The translations under genes and the position numbers were made by a program. From positions 1-5,528 of the forward strand of contig CANPVY010000190.1 in the NCBI GenBank assembly GCA_947581845.1: a DNA stretch of 5,528 nucleotides, given 5' to 3'. Below, piece by piece: positions 1 to 5,155 of the stretch (position 1 is its first letter; every line of letters begins with the position of its first letter). The stretch is from an uncultured bacterium (GTDB lineage Bacteria > Gemmatimonadota > Gemmatimonadetes > Palauibacterales > KS3-K002). A model generated the notes under the pieces. The model was not told where the DNA came from and made no database searches. It was given only the letters and a program-made list of their open reading frames with translations.

Positions 1-362
1 AACCATACGCCTCGCGCCTCGCGCAGCGGCGCGACGAAGGCATCGGAGTTCGCCTCATCGCGGTCCCGCGTATGCAGGACCGTCAACTGCGTTGCCCCCG
101 CTTCTCTGAACTGACGCAAACCAGGCCAATACTGATCGTAGCGCTCGCTTGAACCCGCCGTGGGGATCACCACGATCGGTGCGTCGGGGCCGCCCGCCAG
201 TTGTAGGAAGCGCTCGATGATCTCCTCATCCCTCAATCCGCCACCGACTATGACCAGTGACCCGCTCGCCGGTCCGACCTCCTGGGCGTGCGCCCCCACG
301 GTGAAGCCCGCGCTCAGAAGAACCGTCCAGAAGAACCTGAGCCCCGTTCGGTATCCTCGCAT
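1..362 (-). CDS. Exported cyanophycinase-like peptidase (family S51), N-terminal part only
   Basis: My own translation from the ATG at 362 gives 120 residues, open to the left edge, so the C-terminal part is missing. Residues 1-26 form a signal peptide: basic start (MRGYR), hydrophobic core around 10-24, and an AHA|Q cleavage site after residue 26. The mature part begins with GSLVIVGGGL (34-43), then ERFLQLAGG (50-58) and IVVIPTAGS (63-71). This succession of a glycine-rich first strand, an 'LAGG' helix and a 'VIPTA' strand is typical of cyanophycinase and related S51 serine peptidases with a class I glutamine-amidotransferase-like fold. The sequence ends at RGVW, where the family usually has a GVWFxGG-type motif. 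The catalytic Ser nucleophile lies further on and cannot be checked. Known members cut cyanophycin to beta-Asp-Arg; related S51 enzymes cut Asp-X dipeptides. The export signal suggests action on extracellular or periplasmic substrate. It lies 32 bp after the dehydratase gene, probably in the same operon. The family call is fairly firm; the substrate is unknown. Confidence 0.8.
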   Translation of the reverse strand, partial: MRGYRTGLRFFWTVLLSAGFTVGAHAQEVGPASGSLVIVGGGLRDEEIIERFLQLAGGPDAPIVVIPTAGSSERYDQYWPGLRQFREAGATQLTVLHTRDRDEANSDAFVAPLREARGVW

Positions 363-368
363 CAACAT

Positions 369-374
369 CTCCTT
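369..374 (-). promoter_or_regulatory. Shine-Dalgarno site fixing the start of the cyanophycinase-like gene
   Basis: The minus strand reads AAGGAG here. Two in-frame ATG codons follow, at 368 and 362. The first abuts the site with no spacer, while the second lies 6 nt away, which is normal spacing, so 362 is the better start. An in-frame TAG at 386-384 rules out any start further upstream. Confidence 0.75.
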
Positions 375-394
375 GTTCCTGATCTACACTTAAC

Positions 395-1360
395 TCACTG
401 GTGCGTCTCCGGGATCACACGCATCAACACCTGCGCATCCACGTTGCCGCCGCTCACGACTACGGCAACTCGCTTGCCCACACCGCGAAGCCGACCGCTC
501 AACACCGCCGCTATCCCCACCGCGCCTCCGCCTTCCACCACTAGCTTGTGCTCCACCAGCGCGAACACCATGGCCTCGCGGATCTCACGCTCGGAGACCA
601 GCACGTGATCGTCCACCAGGTCGCGCACCATTCGGAAGCTGAAGCGGTTGTCCAGCCCGATACCGCCCGACAACGCATTGGCGATGGTCTCCTCTTCCGG
701 AAAGGTGATTGGCCGCCCGGCCTTCAAGCTCTCGTACATAACCCGCGCGTTCGCCGCCGAGACGGCGACCACACGGATCCCGGGCTCGTGCGATTTCAGC
801 GCCTGCGCGATCCCCGAGATCAGGCCGCCGCCTGACAGCGGCACCACGACCGTGTCCAGCTCCAGAACCTGCTCCAGCAGCTCCAGCCCGATGGTGCCCT
901 GTCCCGCGATGACGTAGGGATCATCGAAAGGGTGGACGTAGGTGAGCCCCCGCTCCCGCTGGATCTCCAGCGAGCGTGCCTCCGCCTCATCGTAAGTCCG
1001 GCCGTAGAGGACCGTCTCGGCGCCATGACGGCGGATCGCTGCCAGCTTGCTGGGATCCACCCACTCGGGCACACAGACCGTGGTCGGAACCCCCAGCAAC
1101 TGGCCCACGTAGGCCACGGCACGGCCGTGGTTACCGCTAGAGCAGGCGACGACGCCGCGCGCCCGTTCCTCGGCGGAGAGGGCCAGCATCCGGTTCGCAG
1201 CGCCGCGGACCTTGAACGAGCCGGTGACCTGCAGGCTCTCGAGCTTGAGGACGACCTCGGCTCCCACCTGCTCGCCCAGAGCCTCCGAGGCAAGCACCGG
1301 CGTCTCGACCGCGATCCCGGCGATGGCCTCGCGGGCGGCCGCGACGTCGATAAGCGTCAC
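395..1360 (-). CDS. PLP-dependent serine/threonine dehydratase (or serine racemase-like enzyme), fold type II
   Basis: The 321-residue product belongs to the tryptophan-synthase-beta (fold type II) PLP family. Visible motifs are the Schiff-base lysine K50 in GSFKVRGA (47-54), the ring-binding SSGNHGRA (74-81), AGQGTIG (152-158), the glycine loop SGGGL (176-180) that holds the PLP phosphate, EGGGA (276-280) and the C-terminal SGGN (303-306). The length fits catabolic threonine ammonia-lyase or serine racemase, with no C-terminal ACT regulatory domain. The expected reaction is deamination of L-Thr or L-Ser to 2-oxobutyrate or pyruvate. SGGIGLDNRF (231-240) followed by VRDLVDD (245-251) also recalls EutB-type hydroxyectoine-utilisation dehydratases, but no ectoine genes are visible, so no symbol is given. 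There is no signal peptide, so it should be cytoplasmic. The start is GTG at 1360, directly after the TAA of the peptidase gene; the next Met (58) would remove K50. Translation is probably coupled to the upstream gene. The family is clear; the exact substrate is not. Confidence 0.9.
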   Translation of the reverse strand: MTLIDVAAAREAIAGIAVETPVLASEALGEQVGAEVVLKLESLQVTGSFKVRGAANRMLALSAEERARGVVACSSGNHGRAVAYVGQLLGVPTTVCVPEWVDPSKLAAIRRHGAETVLYGRTYDEAEARSLEIQRERGLTYVHPFDDPYVIAGQGTIGLELLEQVLELDTVVVPLSGGGLISGIAQALKSHEPGIRVVAVSAANARVMYESLKAGRPITFPEEETIANALSGGIGLDNRFSFRMVRDLVDDHVLVSEREIREAMVFALVEHKLVVEGGGAVGIAAVLSGRLRGVGKRVAVVVSGGNVDAQVLMRVIPETHQ

Positions 1361-4099
1361 TTACTTCTCCTGTCCTCGCACGACCCGGAACCCGCGGTAG
1401 GGCACCGCCGCTTCGGCACCTCGCGCCTTCGCGTCGGCAGGCAGGTCGGCGCTGCCGCCCAGGAGCACACCCTGCCCGTTCGCACCTACAGTCCACTCGG
1501 CAACGTTACCGCCCAGATCGAAGACCAGATCATCACCGCCGCGACCCGCGAAGCTGCCCACCGGCTCGAGGAGCGGCGCGTCACCGGGCAGCTCGGTGAC
1601 CTTTTCGGCCAGCCGCTCGGCGTCGTCCGGGTTCGGTGAGTAGCCTGCCCAGTAGTCCAGAGTGTTCTCGTTGCCGCGAGCCGAGTCGTAGATCGATCTC
1701 AGCTCCTCCGCGCCGCCCAGCCGATACGGCTCGCCGGTGAGCTCCGACAGCCACCGCACATAGGCTTGCGCCTGCTCGAAGCTCACGCCGTTGACCGGAT
1801 GGTTGCCGGTCCCGGGCTCATACGTGTAGTCGGCATCGAACGCCGCGAACTGGCCGCGAGTCACCTCGAAGCGGCCGATCTCGACGCCCTTGTGCTCCAC
1901 GACCTCGGGGATCAGCACACCGTTCAGGCGCCGGCCATAGTAGCCTTCCGTCATCGCGATCTCGGCGCGCTTGAACGCCTCGGCCAACGGCGAGTCGTCC
2001 TTGAGCGCCTCGTTCTCGGCCTCGTAGGTGCCAAATAGGTACCGGTCGAACCAGGCAAGATCCTCCTCCAGCTTGCGCCGCTGATGGGCCAGCTTGCGGA
2101 TGCCGTGCGCCTCGCCGGGGAAGAGGATGAACTTGACCGGCACCTGACCGATCTGTTGCAGCGCCCGGAAATGTGACCAGCCCTGGTCTGTAGGGACGTT
2201 ACGGTCCTCGGTCCCGAAGTAGATGATCGTCGGCGTCCTGACGTCCTTCATCCGGAAGAACGGCGAGAGCTCGATGTAGCGCTGTGGATCCTCGTAAGGC
2301 ACCCCGCCGAAGTAGTAGTCGTCGAACGCCATGCCGAAGTCGACGTTCGCCCAGTCGCTGATCCACTCCACGTCACCGGCACCGGTCGAGGCCGCCTTGT
2401 AGCGCGGGTTCCGCGTAGTCAGCTCGATCGAGAGGATCGCACCGTTGCTCCAGCCCATCGTGCCCAGCTTGTCAGGATCGGCCAGGCCGCGCTCGATCAG
2501 ATAGTCGATCCCGTTCTCCAGGTCGGGTATCTCGAGACTGTAGTAGTTGCCGCAGCAGATCGACTCCACCCAATCGAGTCCGTACGACGAGCTGCCGTGA
2601 TAGTTCGCCCTGAGCACGAAGGCGCCCTTCTGGTTGAGCAGCACCATGGGGCGCCCGTAGCTCATGTTCCAGGAATCCCGGTCCGCGCCGGCCGGGCCAC
2701 CGTGGATCACCAAGATGAGCGGGTAGCGCTTCCCTTCCTCGTACTCGAATGGGTAGTAGAGTAGGCCCTCCACCTCCTCGTCACGAGCACCGATCCAGTG
2801 AACGATCTCGACTCTGGCCCTGGGCTTGTTCGCGAAGCTCGGGTTCAGGTTCGTGAGCTGCGCCTCGTCGCGAATACGCGATCCGCGCAGCTGTGCGCGG
2901 TACAGCTGGGTCGGTGTATTCGCCGTCGAATGCGTGTAGACCAGCGTGCGTCCGTCTTCACCCAGCTCGAACCCGAAGATATTCGTAGCGTGGGTGCCCT
3001 CGATCCACGTGCGCCGCCACGTGTCGCCGCGCTTCGTATAGCGGGCCGGCTTGAAGCGCACGCCGTCGGCGAGCAGCGCGACGAACCCATCGGAGGTGAC
3101 GGCGTACCCATAGCCGAGACCGCGATCCCAACCCAAATCCACCAGCGTCGCCTCACCGCGCGCCAGGTCGTAGTACATCATTACGTTGATTGTGGCTTCG
3201 CGGTAACGCGGGTGCGTGGTCGAGTCGTTGACCAGATAGAAACCACTCCCGTCCTTCGCCCACTCGACATTGGACGGGATGATCCGCGAGCCGTCGAAGA
3301 TCTCGTGTCCGTCTCCGGTCGCCAGGTCCCAGAGATAGGTGACCGGCGGAATCCGCTGGTCGTATCCGTAGGCCAGGCTGCGCTGGTGAACTGCCACCAC
3401 GTGCCTGCCGTCCGGGGACAGGGCGAACCCCCGGATCCAGTCGTCGTTGTCCGTCAGCCGCGTGACCTTCTTGTCCTTGACCGAGAAGGCGAACAGCCGC
3501 ACCGGCGGCTCGTGCTCGGCGTCCTCCACCACACGCGAGGTGTCCTTGTTCTTCTTCACGTCCCGTTCGTAGAGGCTCGGGTCCTCCTGGGCGCTGAAGA
3601 TGATCGTGTCGGCATCCGCCCACTCGTAGGACCGGATACCCCGCTCGAAGCGCGTCAGCGGCCACGGCTCGCCGCCCGCCGGATCGATCAGCCAGAGCTG
3701 CGATGAGGCCTCGTTCTCCTTCTTCTCCGGCAACGGCCGTGTGCTCATGAACGAGAGCAGCTTCCCGTCCGGCGACCAGCGCGGCTGCGAGTGCCCGTGC
3801 CTCCCACGGGTGAGCTGGATCTCGCGCTCCTCGCTGAGGCTGGAAAGGAAGAGGTTCGAGACGCTCCGCCCCTCCTCCTCGTCCATCTGCGTCTTGACCC
3901 AGACCAACCAGCTGCCGTCAGGCGCGATCTGGTACTGGCCGGCCGACTCGGCGAGCAGGACATCGTCGATGGTCCACTCGCCCTTCGAGTCGTCGCGGCC
4001 TTGCTGCTGCGCCGCGACGGCGTTGGGCCAGGTAGCAGCAGCGCTCAGCATGAGTGCCAGGGTCACGAGAACGCGCGGTAGATGAGGTGTCGCGTACAT
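1361..4099 (-). CDS. Exported S9 prolyl oligopeptidase-type peptidase fused to a C-terminal FGE/SUMF1-like domain
   Basis: This 912-residue protein starts with a signal peptide (hydrophobic core about 9-22, likely cleavage near AVAA|QQQ at 30/31; no lipobox). Residues about 40-430 resemble the beta-propeller of S9 peptidases, with repeated blade signatures such as WSPDGKLLSF (108-117) and LSPDGRHVVAV (228-238). Residues about 440-690 form the alpha/beta hydrolase domain. It has the oxyanion-region HGGP (466-469), nucleophile S551 in GWSNG (549-553), D632 in GTEDRNVP (629-636) and H665 in GEAHG (662-666), so the triad looks intact. Residues about 727-910 are an added formylglycine-generating-enzyme-like domain: FEVTRGQFAAF (744-754), PVNGVSFEQAQAYVRWLSE (768-786), PYRLGGAEEL (791-800), PVGSF (846-850), DLGGNVAEWT (861-870), GFRVVR (903-908). 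The only cysteines in the protein are C515-C516, in the hydrolase domain, so the FGE copper cysteines are absent. The likely role is cleavage of oligopeptides in the periplasm or outside. ATG 4099 follows GGAAGGAG (4107-4114) at 7 nt spacing. It is the first gene of the apparent operon. Confidence 0.9.
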   Translation of the reverse strand: MYATPHLPRVLVTLALMLSAAATWPNAVAAQQQGRDDSKGEWTIDDVLLAESAGQYQIAPDGSWLVWVKTQMDEEEGRSVSNLFLSSLSEEREIQLTRGRHGHSQPRWSPDGKLLSFMSTRPLPEKKENEASSQLWLIDPAGGEPWPLTRFERGIRSYEWADADTIIFSAQEDPSLYERDVKKNKDTSRVVEDAEHEPPVRLFAFSVKDKKVTRLTDNDDWIRGFALSPDGRHVVAVHQRSLAYGYDQRIPPVTYLWDLATGDGHEIFDGSRIIPSNVEWAKDGSGFYLVNDSTTHPRYREATINVMMYYDLARGEATLVDLGWDRGLGYGYAVTSDGFVALLADGVRFKPARYTKRGDTWRRTWIEGTHATNIFGFELGEDGRTLVYTHSTANTPTQLYRAQLRGSRIRDEAQLTNLNPSFANKPRARVEIVHWIGARDEEVEGLLYYPFEYEEGKRYPLILVIHGGPAGADRDSWNMSYGRPMVLLNQKGAFVLRANYHGSSSYGLDWVESICCGNYYSLEIPDLENGIDYLIERGLADPDKLGTMGWSNGAILSIELTTRNPRYKAASTGAGDVEWISDWANVDFGMAFDDYYFGGVPYEDPQRYIELSPFFRMKDVRTPTIIYFGTEDRNVPTDQGWSHFRALQQIGQVPVKFILFPGEAHGIRKLAHQRRKLEEDLAWFDRYLFGTYEAENEALKDDSPLAEAFKRAEIAMTEGYYGRRLNGVLIPEVVEHKGVEIGRFEVTRGQFAAFDADYTYEPGTGNHPVNGVSFEQAQAYVRWLSELTGEPYRLGGAEELRSIYDSARGNENTLDYWAGYSPNPDDAERLAEKVTELPGDAPLLEPVGSFAGRGGDDLVFDLGGNVAEWTVGANGQGVLLGGSADLPADAKARGAEAAVPYRGFRVVRGQEK
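1367..1371 (-). promoter_or_regulatory. Shine-Dalgarno site inside the end of the upstream gene, supporting a GTG start
   Basis: AGGAG on the minus strand lies within the last codons of the peptidase gene (GGA CAG GAG AAG TAA), 6 nt before the GTG at 1360. The stop and start codons are directly adjacent (TAAGTG). This supports the non-ATG start and suggests that ribosomes finishing the peptidase can re-initiate on the dehydratase gene. Confidence 0.75.
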
Positions 4100-4151
4100 C
4101 GCTCGACTCCTTCCGGATGTTCCGGCTACAGTGCTTCGGTGGGGCGTCGCT

Positions 4152-4180
4152 AATCTAGGGGGGGCCTGGCTCGTCGTCCA
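4152..4180 (-). promoter_or_regulatory. Candidate sigma70-type promoter for the peptidase operon
   Basis: On the minus strand a TGGACG box (4180-4175; four of six match TTGACA) and a TAGATT box (4157-4152; four of six match TATAAT) are separated by exactly 17 bp. The position is right: transcription would start near 4145, about 45 nt before the peptidase ATG, and downstream of the hairpin that follows the DUF4097 genes. The boxes are imperfect, the spacer contains a run of seven C, and promoters of this phylum are poorly known, so this is a candidate only. Confidence 0.4.
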
Positions 4181-4222
4181 CGCGACGGCATGCGGCTGGC
4201 TGCAAGTGGGGGTGATGTAGTG

Positions 4223-4246
4223 CGGGGGCGCTGTCTGGCGCCCCCG
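4223..4246. terminator. Strong GC hairpin after the DUF4097 genes, probable terminator
   Basis: A perfect 9-bp inverted repeat (CGGGGGCGC, 4223-4231, and GCGCCCCCG, 4238-4246) encloses the 6-nt loop TGTCTG. It begins 28 bp past the stop codon of the complete DUF4097 gene, the usual place for a terminator. Read in the direction of the genes, the stem is preceded by an A-rich stretch and followed by CACTACATC, with no T-run. On the plus strand the following TCTTCTCTTT is T-rich, so the structure looks more like an intrinsic terminator for transcription coming from the left. For the genes it may be an imperfect terminator or an RNA-stabilising 3' structure. Confidence 0.5.
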
Positions 4247-4274
4247 TCTTCTCTTTGCTCGAGCGAGCCGGATC

Positions 4275-5126
4275 TCAGGAACGGCGAAGTTGGATGCTGC
4301 CGTTCACCGTCTTCACGACCAGGTTGCGTCCACCTCCGCCGATCGTCCCCTTCAGGTGCCGGGGCGAGAAACGCCCCTCCACTGTCAACGGAAAGTCACT
4401 GGAGATGTGCCCGTTCACCGTGGAGATGCTGATCGCACAGCTCAGGTCGGCCGGCATCTCGAGCGTCACACTGCCGTTCACGGTCGTGAAGTCCAGCGTC
4501 CCTGTCCAGTCTGCGCGTTCCATGGATACGGTTACCGACCCGTTCACCGTCGCGGCCTCGGCCAGCCCGGTCGTCGTGACATCCACGTCACCGTTCACGG
4601 TATGCGCCTTGACGTCGCCATCGATACCGAGGGCGTCGATCTCACCGTTGACCGTCCGCCCGATGAAGCCCACGCCCGCCGGAACACGTACCGTAAAGTC
4701 CACTTGAACATCGTTGTTGCGAACGTTCATGCGCCCGTGTCGGCCGGGGCGGCACTCGTTGGGTTGGTCCGGATCGTCACTGGGGTAGACGGCACAGATG
4801 GTCACACCGTTCTCATGCTCCAGCACGACCATCTCCACCTCATCCGGATCGTTCTTCCTACCGTGCAGCCGGGCGTCGACCTCCACCTCGTTCCCCGAGC
4901 CGGCCTCGGCGAGTATCTCGCCGTTCACGCCCTTGATCTCGATCGACTTGCCACGCTCGACCCGGCCTTTCCATTCCCAATCCCTGTTGCTGAGAATGAA
5001 GTGGTCGAGTGCGGATGCGACCGCGACGACGGGCGTGGCGTCCGTGGAACGATACCGCTCAAGTGCATCGGGCGGCGCCCATGCCACCAGCGCTGCTAGG
5101 AGCCCAATTACGCCGACTCTATACAT
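4275..5126 (-). CDS. Exported DUF4097-type beta-strand repeat protein with VNG turns
   Basis: The 283-residue protein has a signal peptide (hydrophobic core about 5-17, likely cleavage near PPDA at 18-21). It matches the general pattern of DUF4097 (putative adhesin) proteins: short alternating beta strands joined by glycine turns, expected to stack into a right-handed beta-solenoid. Seven VNG turns are seen at 67, 159, 177, 194, 216, 237 and 274, plus IDG at 168, with typical spacing of about 17-22 residues from 159 onward. A non-repeat, charged segment (about 80-140, including KNDPDEVE and SDDPDQPNE) interrupts the ladder. It holds C111 and C125, which could form a disulfide after export; C230 is the only other cysteine. 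The C-terminal part aligns by eye with the end of the neighbouring upstream gene (DFP, then a basic segment, then a turn, then IxLxRR-like end). ATG 5126 follows AGGAGG (5134-5139) at 7 nt spacing. The biochemical function of the family is not established; a cell-surface or envelope role is inferred from export and fold. The fold call is good; the role is unknown. Confidence 0.8.
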   Translation of the reverse strand: MYRVGVIGLLAALVAWAPPDALERYRSTDATPVVAVASALDHFILSNRDWEWKGRVERGKSIEIKGVNGEILAEAGSGNEVEVDARLHGRKNDPDEVEMVVLEHENGVTICAVYPSDDPDQPNECRPGRHGRMNVRNNDVQVDFTVRVPAGVGFIGRTVNGEIDALGIDGDVKAHTVNGDVDVTTTGLAEAATVNGSVTVSMERADWTGTLDFTTVNGSVTLEMPADLSCAISISTVNGHISSDFPLTVEGRFSPRHLKGTIGGGGRNLVVKTVNGSIQLRRS

Positions 5127-5155
5127 CTCGATCCCTCCTCTGACTGCCCTTCTGT

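Noticed and set aside
366..368. ATG at 368 as the start of the cyanophycinase-like gene
   Set aside because: The AAGGAG abuts this codon with no spacer; the in-frame ATG at 362 has normal 6-nt spacing.
932..1639. 235-codon open frame on the plus strand
   Set aside because: It runs antisense across both the dehydratase gene and the end of the peptidase gene, which are well supported, and shows no family signature.
2798..3706. 302-codon open frame on the plus strand
   Set aside because: It is antisense to the peptidase gene, which has clear domains and catalytic motifs. The translation is rich in Arg, Val and Asp with no recognisable motif, typical of a high-GC shadow frame.
4150..4191. A 13-codon leader ORF (MPSRGRRARPPLD) upstream of the peptidase gene
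   Set aside because: It has no ribosome site, overlaps the better-supported promoter boxes, and shows no run of one amino acid that would suggest attenuation.
4138..4228. Several G-runs on the plus strand that might form a G-quadruplex
   Set aside because: The runs at 4141, 4158, 4208 and 4224 are separated by long loops of uneven length (about 11 to 43 nt), outside the usual quadruplex pattern.
4290..4935. Recurring CCGTTCACCGT-like DNA words, resembling a repeat array or operator cluster
   Set aside because: Each copy is in frame and encodes TVNG or GVNG of the beta-solenoid; spacing follows the protein repeat, and there are no constant-length spacers as in CRISPR.
4290..5099. 269-codon open frame on the plus strand with recurring short motifs
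   Set aside because: It is antisense to the VNG-repeat protein; the apparent repeats (HRxx, VHG) are the opposite-strand reading of the VNG codons.
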